Origin: Bacillus safensis
Lineage (GTDB): Bacteria; Bacillota; Bacilli; Bacillales; Bacillaceae
NCBI GenBank assembly: GCA_030159235.1
Contig: BSBG01000005.1
Span: forward strand, 1-64,000
DNA: 64,000 nt
Reading direction: 5' to 3'
Part shown: one piece after another, positions 44,829 to 55,060 of the stretch
Layout of the letters: each line of letters starts with the position of its first letter
Position numbering within the stretch: the stretch's first letter is position 1
Notes under the pieces: model-generated
Seen by the model: the letters and a program-made list of their open reading frames with translations, nothing else
What the model was told of the DNA's origin: nothing
Database searches by the model: none
Translations under genes and position numbers: made by a program

Positions 44829-46218
44829 CAAGCAATCATATACATTCCCAGAAGGTTTCTGGTGGGGATCTTCTGCTTCTGCGACGCAAACTGAAGGCAG
44901 CGTCCCTGGCGATGGAAAGGGACCGAACATTTGGGATCATTGGTTTGAACAAGAGCCGACTCGCTTTTTTGATGGCGTAGGGCCGAACGTGACCTCTCAA
45001 TTTTATCGAAAATATAAAGAGGATATCCGTCTAATGAAAGAAATTGGCCACAATTCGTTTCGGCTATCTATTTCTTGGTCGCGCCTTTTACCTGAAGGGA
45101 CAGGTGCCGTCAATGAAGAAGCGGTGTCCTTTTATAATGATGTGATCAACGAACTGATTGCACATGATATCGAACCGTTTGTGAACCTGTATCATTTCGA
45201 TATGCCTATGGCGCTACAGGAGAAAGGCGGCTGGGAGAACAGACAAGTCGTGGACGATTATGTCAGCTATGCGACATTGTGTTTCCAATTATTTGGTGAC
45301 CGGGTGAAAAAATGGTTTACCCATAATGAACCGATTGTACCTGTAGAAGGCGGATATATGTATAGCTTTCATTATCCAAACGAAGTCGATTTCCAAAAGG
45401 CAGTACAGGTCGGTTATCATGAACTTTTATCAAATGCGAAGGTAATTGCGGCTTATAAAGAATTGCAGCAAGACGGTAAGATTGGCATCATCTTAAATCT
45501 TACCCCTTCATACCCGAGAAGCCAGAATCCACGCGATGTAGAAGCAGCTGAGATAGCGGATGCTTTCTTTAACCGCTCCTTCCTAGATCCTGCGGTGAAA
45601 GGTCATTTCCCGAAAAAACTAGTAGAAGTTTTAAAGAAAGAAGGCTTTATGCCAAGAATGGAAGAAGGAGACCTTGAGCTCATTCAAGAAAATACGATCG
45701 ACCTTCTAGGCATCAACTATTATCAGCCAAGAAGAGTGAAAGCGAAGGAGCATCTACCTCATCCTGATGCACCATTTATGCCGAACCATTATTTTGATTC
45801 TTTTGACATGCCGGGAAGAAAAATGAATGTGTATCGAGGCTGGGAAATCTATGAAAAGGGCATTTATGATATATTGAAAAAAGTCCAAACAGACTATGAT
45901 AATATTGAATGCTTTATTTCTGAAAATGGAATGGGTGTCGAAGGAGAAGAGCGGTTTAAGGATGAAGAAGGAATGATTCATGACGATTACCGCATTGACT
46001 TTATTTCTGAGCATCTCAAATGGGTGCATCAAGCCATTCAAGAGGGAAGTAATGTGAAAGGCTATCATCTGTGGACGTTTATGGATAACTGGTCATGGTC
46101 GAATGCATATAAGAATCGTTATGGATTTGTCTCAGTTGATCTTCAAGAAAACGGGAAACGAACGATTAAGAAAAGCGGATACTGGTTTCAATCAGTTTCA
46201 GAGAATAATGGTTTTTAA
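44812..46218 (+). CDS. 6-phospho-beta-glucosidase (GH1)
   Basis: A 468-residue glycoside hydrolase family 1 enzyme. The acid/base Glu is in FTHNEPIVP and the nucleophile Glu in CFISENGMG; the N end has FPEGFWWGSSASATQTEG. It should cleave the 6-phospho-beta-glucosides brought in by the PTS into glucose and glucose 6-phosphate or an aglycone. GGAG precedes ATG 44812 inside the EIIC gene. Confidence 0.93.
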   Translation: MSMETNKQSYTFPEGFWWGSSASATQTEGSVPGDGKGPNIWDHWFEQEPTRFFDGVGPNVTSQFYRKYKEDIRLMKEIGHNSFRLSISWSRLLPEGTGAVNEEAVSFYNDVINELIAHDIEPFVNLYHFDMPMALQEKGGWENRQVVDDYVSYATLCFQLFGDRVKKWFTHNEPIVPVEGGYMYSFHYPNEVDFQKAVQVGYHELLSNAKVIAAYKELQQDGKIGIILNLTPSYPRSQNPRDVEAAEIADAFFNRSFLDPAVKGHFPKKLVEVLKKEGFMPRMEEGDLELIQENTIDLLGINYYQPRRVKAKEHLPHPDAPFMPNHYFDSFDMPGRKMNVYRGWEIYEKGIYDILKKVQTDYDNIECFISENGMGVEGEERFKDEEGMIHDDYRIDFISEHLKWVHQAIQEGSNVKGYHLWTFMDNWSWSNAYKNRYGFVSVDLQENGKRTIKKSGYWFQSVSENNGF

Positions 46219-46220
46219 TC

Positions 46221-46262
46221 AAAATACTTGCTCTTTCCTTGAAAAGGGCAAGTATTTTTCTT
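46221..46262 (+). terminator. Terminator of the PTS-GH1 operon
   Basis: AAAATACTTGC (46221-46231) pairs with GCAAGTATTTT (46248-46258) and runs into T bases. Confidence 0.85.
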
Positions 46263-46373
46263 ATGTGACGATAAGTGGATGAAACAAAAATGGCTGCACC
46301 TTTTAAGCTTACATCCCTTAGTGTAGAATGAGAGGAAGACGCTAAGAAAAAACAAGTCAGTTGGTGGTGTGAG

Positions 46374-47096
46374 ATGAAGAAGTACGAACTCATTTCAGAA
46401 GAAATCAGAAAACGAATAGCAACAGCATATTATCCAGGAGATCAACCCATTCCAGATGAAAACTCGCTTGCCGCTGAATTTCAATGCAGCAGAATGACGA
46501 TGAAGCGTGCGCTCGATCTTCTTGTTGCAGAAGGTCTACTTTTTAGAAAAAGGGGCCACGGTACATTTATTGTGAAGGCAGCGCTCAATCAAGGAGCAAT
46601 CAATGTATCAGGCCATGAAAATAAAGGATTCACAAAAGTCATGGCAGACAAAAACGTCACGACCCGAATCATTCACTTTGATGTCCATTTTCCAAGCGAA
46701 GAGGTGGCAGCCCATCTATCCATTGACTCAACGACACCCGTTTATGACATCATCCGGCTTCGTCTTGTGGATGAAGAGCCTTATGTATTAGAAAAAACGT
46801 TTATGCCCGTCAATCTCATTAAGGGCATAGATGAAGAGGTTCTACTTGGTTCTATCTATGGCTACATTTCAAATCAACTTCATTTAAAAGTAGCAGGAGC
46901 GCACAAGAAAATTAGAGCGGCAAAATCAGATCAGCTGGATCAGCAGTATTTAGGCTGTGACCCAACGGATCCTGTGCTTGAAGTCGAGCAGGTTGCTTAT
47001 TTAAACACAGGGCGGCCGTTTGAATATTCCTTTAGCCATCATCGCTATGATAAGTTTGACTTTTCAACGGTTGAAATTACGAAAACAGGACGTTAA
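46374..47096 (+). CDS. GntR/HutC-family regulator of the beta-glucoside operon
   Basis: A 240-residue repressor with an N-terminal winged helix (residues 1-70: DENSLAAEFQCSRMTMKRAL) and a UTRA effector domain behind it (PVYDIIRLRLVDEEPYVLEK). It likely senses a phosphorylated beta-glucoside and binds the palindrome at 42731-42748. GGTGGTG stands before the ATG. It has its own 155-base upstream gap after a terminator, so it is transcribed separately. Confidence 0.9.
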   Translation: MKKYELISEEIRKRIATAYYPGDQPIPDENSLAAEFQCSRMTMKRALDLLVAEGLLFRKRGHGTFIVKAALNQGAINVSGHENKGFTKVMADKNVTTRIIHFDVHFPSEEVAAHLSIDSTTPVYDIIRLRLVDEEPYVLEKTFMPVNLIKGIDEEVLLGSIYGYISNQLHLKVAGAHKKIRAAKSDQLDQQYLGCDPTDPVLEVEQVAYLNTGRPFEYSFSHHRYDKFDFSTVEITKTGR

Positions 47097-47136
47097 AAAA
47101 AGAGCAGAACCCCAAAGGGAGACTGCTCTTTTTTCA
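47095..47136. terminator. Bidirectional terminator between gntR-type gene and zwf
   Basis: AGAGCAG (47101-47107) pairs with CTGCTCT (47123-47129), with A run before and T run after. The genes converge. Confidence 0.85.
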
Positions 47137-47143
47137 TATGATT

Positions 47144-48619
47144 TTATATATTCCACCAATGATACCCGTCTTTTTCTAGAAGCTGATCCGCTTCTTTCGG
47201 TCCCATAGAACCAGCAGGGTAGTTTGGTTTTAATGTTTTGTTTTCTGCCCATTTCTCAGAAATCGGATCAACAAAGTTCCAAGAAAGCGCCACTTCATCC
47301 CAGTGAGCAAAGTTTGTCGCATCACCTAGCAAGCAGTCATGAATCAGCTTTTCATATGCTTCTGGAGTATTCATGATGTCGTTATAGTTCGTTTGGTAGT
47401 CTAGCTTAATCGGTTTCGCATACGTGCCGCCATCAAGCTTGCGAGCGTTCAGGTGAAGGGTAATGCCTTCATCTGGCTGTATGTGAATGACAAGTAAGTT
47501 TGGATGCATGGAATTTCCGTTTCCATAGTAAAGGTTCATTGGAATGTCTTTAAATTGAACCACGATTTGAGTAGATTTTTTTTCTAATCGTTTTCCTGTA
47601 CGAATATAAAATGGTACCCCGGCCCATCTAAAGTTATCAATCAGCAGTTTTCCTGCAACAAATGTTTCTGTATTTGAGTTCGGGTCAACATTTTGTTCTT
47701 CAAGATAAGAAGGAACCACACTGCCATTTATCGTACCAGCATCATATTGTCCGCGGACGAAGAATTGATCGACCTCATCTTTAGCGAAAGGACGAAGGGC
47801 ACGCAATGCTTTCCGCTTTTCACTGCGGATTTCCTCTGTATTGAGTTTAATTGGCGGCTCCATTGCTAAAAGGGCAACCATTTGAAGCATATGGTTTTGA
47901 ACCATATCTCTTAATGCACCAGAATTTTCGTAATATCGAGCCCGGTCTTCAACCCCTAATGATTCACTGGAGGTAATTTGAATGTTTGAGATATAGCGGT
48001 TTGTCCAAAGTGGTTCAAAGATAGCATTCGCAAAACGGATGACTTCAATGTTTTGAACCATTTGTTTACCAAGATAGTGGTCAATACGATAAATTTGATC
48101 TTCTGTGAATGCATCACGAATTTCTTCATTTAATGTTTTGGCACTTGGCAGATCATGTCCAAATGGCTTTTCAATGACAAGTCGTGACCAACCGGTTGTT
48201 TCTGATACGCCTTCACTCTTTAGGAACTTTGCAATCGTTCCGAAGAATTCCGGTGCCATAGCTAAATAGAACATCCGGTTATTTGGGATACTGTACGTAT
48301 CTTCAAGACCTGTTAAAAGCGTGTTAAGCGATTGATAGGAAGCAGGACTTGATACGTCAAAATCGTGATAATAGAAATGTGAAATGAATTCCTCTGTTTT
48401 CGCTTCAGCATCATCAGAAGAAACAGATTCCTTTACCACAGCTCTGAGGTCCTCATGAGACCATGGGCGGCGCCCTACTCCGACAACGGCGAATTGATCA
48501 CCAAGCTTTCCGCTATGAAATAGTCTATGTATAGAAGGGTAGAGCTTGCGTTTGGCAAGGTCTCCAGTTGCGCCAAAAATGACAATGACTGCTTTTGGGT
48601 TGTTAGTTTCTGTATTCAC
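47144..48619 (-). CDS. zwf: Glucose-6-phosphate 1-dehydrogenase
   Basis: A 491-residue enzyme, first step of the oxidative pentose phosphate pathway. NADP loop FGATGDLAKRKL at about 14-25 and the active-site peptide RIDHYLGKQMVQN are present. Start is GTG 48619 with GAGG eight bases upstream. It is read away from rnz and converges on the GntR gene. Formerly yqjJ. Confidence 0.96.
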   Translation of the reverse strand: MNTETNNPKAVIVIFGATGDLAKRKLYPSIHRLFHSGKLGDQFAVVGVGRRPWSHEDLRAVVKESVSSDDAEAKTEEFISHFYYHDFDVSSPASYQSLNTLLTGLEDTYSIPNNRMFYLAMAPEFFGTIAKFLKSEGVSETTGWSRLVIEKPFGHDLPSAKTLNEEIRDAFTEDQIYRIDHYLGKQMVQNIEVIRFANAIFEPLWTNRYISNIQITSSESLGVEDRARYYENSGALRDMVQNHMLQMVALLAMEPPIKLNTEEIRSEKRKALRALRPFAKDEVDQFFVRGQYDAGTINGSVVPSYLEEQNVDPNSNTETFVAGKLLIDNFRWAGVPFYIRTGKRLEKKSTQIVVQFKDIPMNLYYGNGNSMHPNLLVIHIQPDEGITLHLNARKLDGGTYAKPIKLDYQTNYNDIMNTPEAYEKLIHDCLLGDATNFAHWDEVALSWNFVDPISEKWAENKTLKPNYPAGSMGPKEADQLLEKDGYHWWNI

Positions 48620-48838
48620 GAGAAGTACCTCACTTTATTCGTAGCATTGTTGTAAAACCGAGAATGTATGTACATTTTCTTTATTTTAATGGTTCATTGT
48701 TCGTAAAGCAAACATTTGATTCGACTTTTTCTGCTCTCGTTCGACTTTTTTTAAAATTCCGCTGAATTCACATTTACCCTGTCTTCATGTATTCTATATG
48801 AATGAAGATATTGTATACCGGCTTTAGGAGGAAAAGTA
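48620..48838. promoter_or_regulatory. Divergent promoter region of zwf and rnz
   Basis: For rnz, TTTACC (48773-48778), 16 bases and TATATG (48795-48800) form a plausible SigA promoter. Two direct repeats TTCGACTTTTT start at 48720 and 48740, exactly 20 bases apart. For zwf no clear promoter was found by eye. Confidence 0.5.
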
Positions 48839-49768
48839 ATGGAACTGCTCTTTTTAGGAACAGGTGCAGGCATTCCTGCAAAAACAAGAAACGTCACTTG
48901 CACAGCGCTAAAGCTTTTAGAAGAAAGAAAAGCAGTGTGGCTTTTTGATTGCGGAGAAGCGACGCAGCATCAAATCTTACATACAACGATTAAACCGAGA
49001 AAAATCGAGAAAATATTTATCACACATATGCACGGTGATCATGTATACGGCCTTCCAGGACTGCTTGGCAGCAGATCCTTTCAAGGTGGAGAGGATGAGT
49101 TGACCATTTATGGACCAAAGGGGATCAAGGCCTTTGTGAACGCAGCGCTGACAGCTACACAAACGCATTTGACATATCCGCTTCATATCATAGAAATAGA
49201 TGAAGGGGTCATATTTGAAGATGATACCTTTCAAGTAGAAGCAAGAAGAGTATCTCACGGTATTCCAGCTTACGGCTATCGGGTTGTGGAAAAAGATATG
49301 CCTGGTGCATTAAAAGCCGAAGACCTAAAGGAAATCGGTGTAAAACCTGGACCTTTGTATCAGAAGTTGAAAAATGGGGAAACCGTGACACTCGAAGATG
49401 GAAGAATCATCGATGGAACCGATTATTTGGAACCCCCTAAAAAGGGGAGAATCGTTGCATTTTCAGGAGATACCCGTTTGTGCGAGAATATAACAAGGCT
49501 TGCCAAAAATGCAGATGTGTTAGTCCATGAAGCAACATTCGGTAAAGAAGATGCAGATTTAGCCTACAATTATTATCACAGCACAACAGAACAAGCAGCG
49601 AAAACAGCGCAGGAAGCAGGCGCAAAAAGACTCATTCTGACCCATATAAGTGCACGTTACCAAGGAGAAGAGGCACTGAAACAACTGTTGAAAGAAGCCC
49701 GCGATATATTCCCGCTGACTGAAGCTGCACATGATTTCTCTTCTTTCCTCATTGAACGCACCCTGTAA
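48839..49768 (+). CDS. rnz: Ribonuclease Z
   Basis: A 309-residue beta-lactamase-fold endonuclease that cuts the 3' trailer from CCA-less tRNA precursors. The zinc motif is THMHGDH (His63, His65, Asp67, His68); [10 protein letters not shown] and the C-terminal LTHISARY carry further ligands. AGGAGG precedes the ATG. Formerly yqjK. Confidence 0.96.
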   Translation: MELLFLGTGAGIPAKTRNVTCTALKLLEERKAVWLFDCGEATQHQILHTTIKPRKIEKIFITHMHGDHVYGLPGLLGSRSFQGGEDELTIYGPKGIKAFVNAALTATQTHLTYPLHIIEIDEGVIFEDDTFQVEARRVSHGIPAYGYRVVEKDMPGALKAEDLKEIGVKPGPLYQKLKNGETVTLEDGRIIDGTDYLEPPKKGRIVAFSGDTRLCENITRLAKNADVLVHEATFGKEDADLAYNYYHSTTEQAAKTAQEAGAKRLILTHISARYQGEEALKQLLKEARDIFPLTEAAHDFSSFLIERTL

Positions 49769-49907
49769 AAATTGGATGAATCGTCAAAAAAAGTTGTGTG
49801 ATTTTTTTGATATTTATGATGACGCTCTTTTTCAGGTAGTGGTAAAATGGTGAAGAAAAAACAATTGATGAATCAAACTATGAAGAATACGGGAGGCACA
49901 ATCAAAG

Positions 49908-51215
49908 ATGAGCGGTTTTACAGCATTAAGTGAAGCAGAATTGAATGACCTATATGTGGCACTACAAAATGAGTATGAAACTTACAAAAGTAAGAACTTG
50001 CACTTAGACATGTCTAGAGGGAAGCCTTCACCAAAACAGCTCGATTTGTCTATGGGTATGCTCGATGTGGTGACATCAAAGGATGCAATGGCAGCTGAGG
50101 ATGGCACAGATGTGCGAAACTATGGCGGCTTGATAGGCCTTCCTGAAACGAAGAAATTTTTTGCAGATGTACTCAATCTAAAGCCAGAACAAATCATTAT
50201 CGGCGGGAATTCAAGCCTGAATATGATGCATGATACCATTGCACGTGCCATGACTCACGGCGTATTTGACAGCAAGACACCTTGGGGAGAGCTGCCAAAG
50301 GTAAAATTCCTTGCACCAAGCCCAGGGTATGACCGTCATTTTGCCATTTGTGAGCTATTTAACATAGAAATGATCACGGTCGATATGAAGGCTGATGGAC
50401 CTGATATGGATCAGGTAGAAAAATTGGTTGCAGAAGATGAAGCCATTAAAGGCATTTGGTGTGTACCGAAATATAGCAATCCAGACGGCATTACGTATTC
50501 GGATGAGGTCGTTGACCGTCTAGCTTCAATGAAAACAAAAGCACAAGACTTCCGTATTTTTTGGGATGATGCATATGCAGTCCATCATCTAACGGATACA
50601 CCTGATACGTTAAAAGATATTTTTCAAGCAGTAGAAGAGGCAGGACATCCAAACCGTGTGTTTATGTTTGCGTCTACTTCTAAAATTACATTCCCAGGCT
50701 CAGGTGTGGCATTGATGGCGTCTAGCCCGGACAATGTGAGCTTGACTCAGAAGCAATTAGCGGTTCAAACGATCGGACCAGACAAAATCAATCAATTAAG
50801 ACACCTTCGTTTCTTCCGAAATCCAGAAGGTTTAAAAGAGCATATGAAAAAGCATGCAGCGATCATTAAGCCGAAATTTGACCTCGTTCTTTCTATTCTT
50901 GACGAAAAACTTGGCGGGAAAGACATTGCTGAATGGCACAAGCCAAATGGCGGATATTTCATTAGTTTAAATACACTGAATCATTGTGCAAAAGCTGTTG
51001 TGCAAAAAGCAAAAGAAGCAGGTGTCACGATGACAGGTGCAGGCGCGACATATCCATATGGAAAAGACCCGCTTGATCGTAACATCCGCATTGCGCCAAC
51101 GTTCCCAACACTTGAGGAACTAGAGCAAGCGATTGACATCTTTACATTATGTGTTCAGCTAGTCAGCATTGAAAAGCTACTCTCTGAAAAAAGTCAATCT
51201 GCTCCAACGGTATAA
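49908..51215 (+). CDS. Aspartate aminotransferase-like PLP enzyme (AspT, subgroup Ic)
   Basis: A 435-residue fold-type I aminotransferase of the PF12897 type, described in Corynebacterium as aspartate aminotransferase subgroup Ic. It opens with LHLDMSRGKPSPKQLDLS, has NYGGLIGLPETKK, the PLP Asp in FWDDAYAVHHL and the Schiff-base Lys in ASTSKITFPGSG. The substrate pair aspartate/2-oxoglutarate is inferred from the family. GGGAGG stands before the ATG. I do not recall it at this place in B. subtilis, where yqjL follows rnz. Confidence 0.82.
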   Translation: MSGFTALSEAELNDLYVALQNEYETYKSKNLHLDMSRGKPSPKQLDLSMGMLDVVTSKDAMAAEDGTDVRNYGGLIGLPETKKFFADVLNLKPEQIIIGGNSSLNMMHDTIARAMTHGVFDSKTPWGELPKVKFLAPSPGYDRHFAICELFNIEMITVDMKADGPDMDQVEKLVAEDEAIKGIWCVPKYSNPDGITYSDEVVDRLASMKTKAQDFRIFWDDAYAVHHLTDTPDTLKDIFQAVEEAGHPNRVFMFASTSKITFPGSGVALMASSPDNVSLTQKQLAVQTIGPDKINQLRHLRFFRNPEGLKEHMKKHAAIIKPKFDLVLSILDEKLGGKDIAEWHKPNGGYFISLNTLNHCAKAVVQKAKEAGVTMTGAGATYPYGKDPLDRNIRIAPTFPTLEELEQAIDIFTLCVQLVSIEKLLSEKSQSAPTV

Positions 51216-51222
51216 ATAAAAG

Positions 51223-51259
51223 AAACTCCTTGACTCATAACCAGTCAAGGAGTTTTTTG
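51223..51259 (+). terminator. Terminator of the aminotransferase gene
   Basis: A perfect 13-bp stem AAACTCCTTGACT / AGTCAAGGAGTTT followed by T bases; on the other strand it also serves yqjL, which ends at 51263. Confidence 0.9.
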
Positions 51260-51262
51260 TTT

Positions 51263-52027
51263 TTAATTGGCTGTTTGATAGTAGGAGACAGGTTGTTTGG
51301 CTGCGCACCATACATCATAGATGGCAAGCTGTACAATATGCGGTTCGTCATGATGAATATAGTGCGAGCTGTTCTGCGCCTGAATCCATCCGCTTTGGGA
51401 TGACAAAGACAGCATGCGTTTATGAAGTCTAAGCCAAGCTTCATGCGCTGGATGAAACAATCGGCTCTTGCCTGATGAAATGACAAGAAGCGGCATCATC
51501 CCATAATGTGTTTGCTCCTCTTTCATTGTGCTTAGCATTTGCTGAAAGCCCTCGTGCGTACATTCTGCTGTAAACTGCGCCATATATGAAGAGCGTTCTT
51601 CTTTTGATAAAAGCGGCAGGATCACCTGCTCTTGCTCCTCACTTGCCGGGTCTAAAAGCACCATGCCGATCACATCATCTTTTCTGCGGCTTGCCCATAA
51701 CCGGCTGACAAGAGAGCCAAATGAGTGAGCCACAATGAGAAATGGCGGCTGAATATTGGCTTCTTTCAGCAGCGCATCTAAATCATCGGCGAGGTCATGC
51801 AAGGTTCTTTCTTCACCGCTGTCACTGCTCTTCCCATTTCCTAAACGGTCATATAAGAAAACCCCAAGCTCCGTGTCGATATCACGGGCTATATTCGACC
51901 ACGTATCACCGGAAATGCCGTAGCCTGCTTCAAAAATAATCGTGGCTTGCCTATTGCCTTGACGATGTTTTGTATAAAAGTGATGTCCATCTATATGATA
52001 AATTCTTTCAATCATTGCCGAGTTCAT
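51263..52027 (-). CDS. yqjL: Alpha/beta hydrolase YqjL
   Basis: A 254-residue alpha/beta hydrolase with the nucleophile elbow VAHSFGSLV (Ser at about 98), an early GYGISGDTW oxyanion loop, and the late His in SSHYIHHDEP. In B. subtilis yqjL is under SigM and affects paraquat resistance; a fitting ECF promoter is visible here. ATG 52027 follows GAGGAG; earlier starts lack a site. The substrate is not known. Confidence 0.85.
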   Translation of the reverse strand: MNSAMIERIYHIDGHHFYTKHRQGNRQATIIFEAGYGISGDTWSNIARDIDTELGVFLYDRLGNGKSSDSGEERTLHDLADDLDALLKEANIQPPFLIVAHSFGSLVSRLWASRRKDDVIGMVLLDPASEEQEQVILPLLSKEERSSYMAQFTAECTHEGFQQMLSTMKEEQTHYGMMPLLVISSGKSRLFHPAHEAWLRLHKRMLSLSSQSGWIQAQNSSHYIHHDEPHIVQLAIYDVWCAAKQPVSYYQTAN

Positions 52028-52062
52028 TCTTCCATCTCCTCTAAGTGGTTCTTTAGCTAAAA

Positions 52063-52088
52063 GACGGCACAAAAGGCAGATATGTTTC
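52063..52088 (-). promoter_or_regulatory. ECF (SigM-type) promoter of yqjL
   Basis: On the minus strand GAAAC (52088-52084), 17 bases and CGTC (52066-52063) match the -35/-10 pattern of SigM/SigW/SigX promoters. It is about 36 bases before the yqjL start. Confidence 0.7.
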
Positions 52089-52099
52089 TCTTAAAAACA

Positions 52100-52138
52100 A
52101 AAAAGATGCCTATTTCGAAAAATAGACACCTTTTTCCT
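52100..52138. terminator. Terminator of namA
   Basis: AAAAGATGCCTA and TAGACACCTTTT pair with two mismatches; T bases follow on both strands. It lies between namA and the yqjL promoter. Confidence 0.65.
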
Positions 52139-52146
52139 ATGAGCTT

Positions 52147-53163
52147 TTACCAAGCGGTACCATATTGACGAGGGCCTTCGATGGATGTACGAAGCTCTTG
52201 AGCAGCTGTTTTTGGGAAGTACGGATTACGTAAAAATTCTCTGCCGATCAAGATCAAATCAGCACGCTGATTTTGTAAAATTTCCTCTGCCTGTACACCA
52301 GATGTGATCAGACCGACAGCTCCTGTTTGAATGCCGGCACCTTTTTTTATTTTCTCTGCGAATGTGACTTGGTAGCCGGGGAATGTGTTGATTTTCGCCT
52401 GTACTAAAGCGCCTGAGCTGACATCAATTAAGTCAACGCCTTGTTCTTTGAGCCAAGTGGCAATCCCAATATAATCAGCAATATCAAGGCCTTTAGTTGT
52501 GTAATCAGAAGCGGACACACGGACAAATAAAGGTCCTTCCCATACGTCATTGACTGCATCTATCACTTCTTTAAGGAAACGATAACGATTCTCTGGTGAA
52601 CCGCCATAGTCGTCTGTTCGGTGATTCGCGAGCGGTGAAAGAAATTCATTGATCAAATAGCCGTGTGCAGCATGAATTTCAATGATGTCAAAGCCGGCTT
52701 TTTTTGCCCGTACAGCTGCATCCTGAAATGCCTGAATGATATCTTTGATTTGATCAACAGACATCTCAATAGGGGTTTTAGATTTTTCATCAAATGGAAT
52801 GCTTGATGGTGCAAGGATGTCTCCATCAAGTTCAGCCTTACGCCCTGCATGAGCTATCTGGATGGCTGTTTTGGTTCCATATGCTTTTATTTGTTCGTTT
52901 AATGAAGCAAATCCTTCAATGTGCTCATCACTCCAAATGCCAAGGTCTTGATCACTAATTCTTCCCTCGGGAGAAACAGCACTTGCCTCAATCATGATGA
53001 GACCAGCCTGACCTTGTGCGCGGGAAATATAGTGTGTAAAGTGGAAAGGCTGTAATTTCCCATCACGGTCATAGGATGAATACATACACATCGGAGACAT
53101 CACGATGCGGTTTTTCAGCGTAACACCTTTTAATGTCCAAGGTGAAAAGAGTTTTGCTTCCAA
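52147..53163 (-). CDS. namA: NADPH dehydrogenase NamA (old yellow enzyme YqjM)
   Basis: A 338-residue FMN ene-reductase that reduces activated C=C bonds with NADPH and is linked to oxidative stress. Cys26 in MSPMCMYSS tunes the flavin; [16 protein letters not shown] and [17 protein letters not shown] are the substrate and FMN parts. TTG 53163, nine bases after GAGGAGG, gives exactly the B. subtilis length; a longer frame to 53238 has no ribosome site. Confidence 0.95.
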   Translation of the reverse strand: MEAKLFSPWTLKGVTLKNRIVMSPMCMYSSYDRDGKLQPFHFTHYISRAQGQAGLIMIEASAVSPEGRISDQDLGIWSDEHIEGFASLNEQIKAYGTKTAIQIAHAGRKAELDGDILAPSSIPFDEKSKTPIEMSVDQIKDIIQAFQDAAVRAKKAGFDIIEIHAAHGYLINEFLSPLANHRTDDYGGSPENRYRFLKEVIDAVNDVWEGPLFVRVSASDYTTKGLDIADYIGIATWLKEQGVDLIDVSSGALVQAKINTFPGYQVTFAEKIKKGAGIQTGAVGLITSGVQAEEILQNQRADLILIGREFLRNPYFPKTAAQELRTSIEGPRQYGTAW

Positions 53164-53303
53164 ATATCTTCGCCTCCTCATGGAATTGTATAGCCGATTA
53201 TAACAGCCATTCAAACTTTCGTCATAAAAGGTGCTCAAAGAATATAGCTTTTATACACGTTTTTGTATAATGGAGAGATAGAGACATCAAAGGGGGAGAA
53301 CGG

Positions 53304-54917
53304 ATGATATGGCAAACAGAGAGTGAACTAAAGGAGCTGCTTACAGCTCTTATGCAGTATGAAAGCATATCTGGTACAACAGGAGAAGTTGCGTTAGCGG
53401 AATATTTATATTACTTGCTGAGGGAGCGGCCTTATTTTGAGCAGAACCCTGATCATTTGGCTTTGCATCCGATGAAAGATGGCCGGTATTATTTGACGGC
53501 ACTTGTGAAGCGCAGCACGCTGTCTCGTACTGTTTTACTTCTTAGTCATTTTGATGTCGTCGATACAGGAGATTACGGTGAATTTCAAAACATGGCCTGC
53601 AAGCCTGAAGAGTTAATGGCATCCTTTACGCAAAAAAGTGCGCTTCTTCCAAAGAGGGCAAGAGAGGACCTTGCTTCTGGCGATTGGTTGTTTGGAAGAG
53701 GTGCCATGGATATGAAAGCAGGTCTCACCGTGCAGCTTTCTATGCTGGAAAGAGCGATGACAGAAACATTTGATGGAAATGTCCTGCTCGTCACAGTCCC
53801 TGATGAAGAAGTGAATTCACAAGGAATGCTTGAGGCTGTTCCGAAACTAAAGGAGCTGAAAGAAAAGTATGATCTTGACTATACAGCATGCTTAAACAGT
53901 GAGCCGATGTTTGAAAAGTATCCAGGTGATGAACATCAATATTTGTATACAGGCAGTATAGGGAAGGCGCTTGCCGGATTTTTCTGTAAAGGAATTGAAA
54001 CGCATGTAGGAGAGCCATTCTCTGGCTTGAATGCGAATTTTATGGTCTCTGAATTAAATCGGCTGTTAGAGCTGAATAGTGATTATTGTGAGGAAGTAGA
54101 TGGTGAAGTAACGCCGCCCCCAACCAATTTAATGCAAAAGGACTTAAAAGAAGCCTATTCCGTTCAAACACCTCACACAGCTGTTTCTTTATTTAACGTA
54201 CTCATGATGAAACGTTCAAGTGAAGAACTGCACGGCCTTCTCTATGATACTGCCAAACAAGCAGCATACCAAATCGAAGCCAATCTTAAACAGAAAACAG
54301 CAGAATTTCAGCGCTTTAAACACTTTACACCAATTGACACGAGGATTACAGTTCTCACGTATCGTGAGCTGTATCAAAAAGCCGCAGAACGCTCTGGAGA
54401 ACAGGAGGTTGAGCGCATTGTCAACTATGCCTTTGCCAACCGAGGTGAACTTGGAGATCGTGATTTTTCAACGAAAATTGTCTCAGAGCTGACGACGCTT
54501 TGTAAGGAAGAAGGACCGCTCATTGTTCTATTTTACAGCCCGCCATTTTACCCTTCTGTGTCCTCAACGGAAGATCCGCATATCCAGACGGCATTAAGGA
54601 AGATTCAAATGGAGGCAAAAGAGGTGTATGGACTTGAAGTAGAAGAAGTGAAATATTTCCCGGGGCTGTCTGATTTAAGTTACTTACAGCTTGAAAAACA
54701 GGATATAGGTCATTACACGACCAATATGCCGCTTGATCAAAAAGGCTATTCTTTACCGCAAGGAGAAAAGGAAACACTTTTCGTTCCAGTTATCAACGTA
54801 GGTCCATTAGGAAAAGACCCGCACAAATGGACAGAGCGGCTGCACGTCCCGTTCTCTTTTGGCATTTTGCCATCATTACTAGAATCAACAATTCATGCTT
54901 TATTAGAGAAAAAGTAA
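53304..54917 (+). CDS. yqjN: M20 peptidase-like YqjN (RocB-related)
   Basis: A 537-residue M20/M25-type metallohydrolase similar to RocB, the arginine-degradation protein. Metal motifs LLLSHFDVVDTGDYGEF, RGAMDMKAGL and VPDEEVNSQG are present. The substrate is not known; a dipeptide or acylated amino acid is likely. GGGGGAG precedes the ATG. Confidence 0.87.
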   Translation: MIWQTESELKELLTALMQYESISGTTGEVALAEYLYYLLRERPYFEQNPDHLALHPMKDGRYYLTALVKRSTLSRTVLLLSHFDVVDTGDYGEFQNMACKPEELMASFTQKSALLPKRAREDLASGDWLFGRGAMDMKAGLTVQLSMLERAMTETFDGNVLLVTVPDEEVNSQGMLEAVPKLKELKEKYDLDYTACLNSEPMFEKYPGDEHQYLYTGSIGKALAGFFCKGIETHVGEPFSGLNANFMVSELNRLLELNSDYCEEVDGEVTPPPTNLMQKDLKEAYSVQTPHTAVSLFNVLMMKRSSEELHGLLYDTAKQAAYQIEANLKQKTAEFQRFKHFTPIDTRITVLTYRELYQKAAERSGEQEVERIVNYAFANRGELGDRDFSTKIVSELTTLCKEEGPLIVLFYSPPFYPSVSSTEDPHIQTALRKIQMEAKEVYGLEVEEVKYFPGLSDLSYLQLEKQDIGHYTTNMPLDQKGYSLPQGEKETLFVPVINVGPLGKDPHKWTERLHVPFSFGILPSLLESTIHALLEKK

Positions 54918-54932
54918 GTATATGTGATGAAG

Positions 54933-54963
54933 AGCCCTATTGTGATGATAGGGCTTTTATTTT
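54933..54963 (+). terminator. Terminator of yqjN
   Basis: AGCCCTAT (54933-54940) pairs with ATAGGGCT (54948-54955) and runs into T bases. Confidence 0.9.
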
Positions 54964-55060
54964 TAAATCAAGGCTCTTTCATATTTATAGTGTAAAATCT
55001 ATCCTTATTGATTTTATGAGATTTATACGCATAATTGTAACTAAGGGAGATGATTCCAAG

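Noticed and set aside
52653..54018. Minus-strand frames of 65-75 codons in namA and opposite yqjN
   Set aside because: Alternative frames of known genes with no start signals and no family resemblance.
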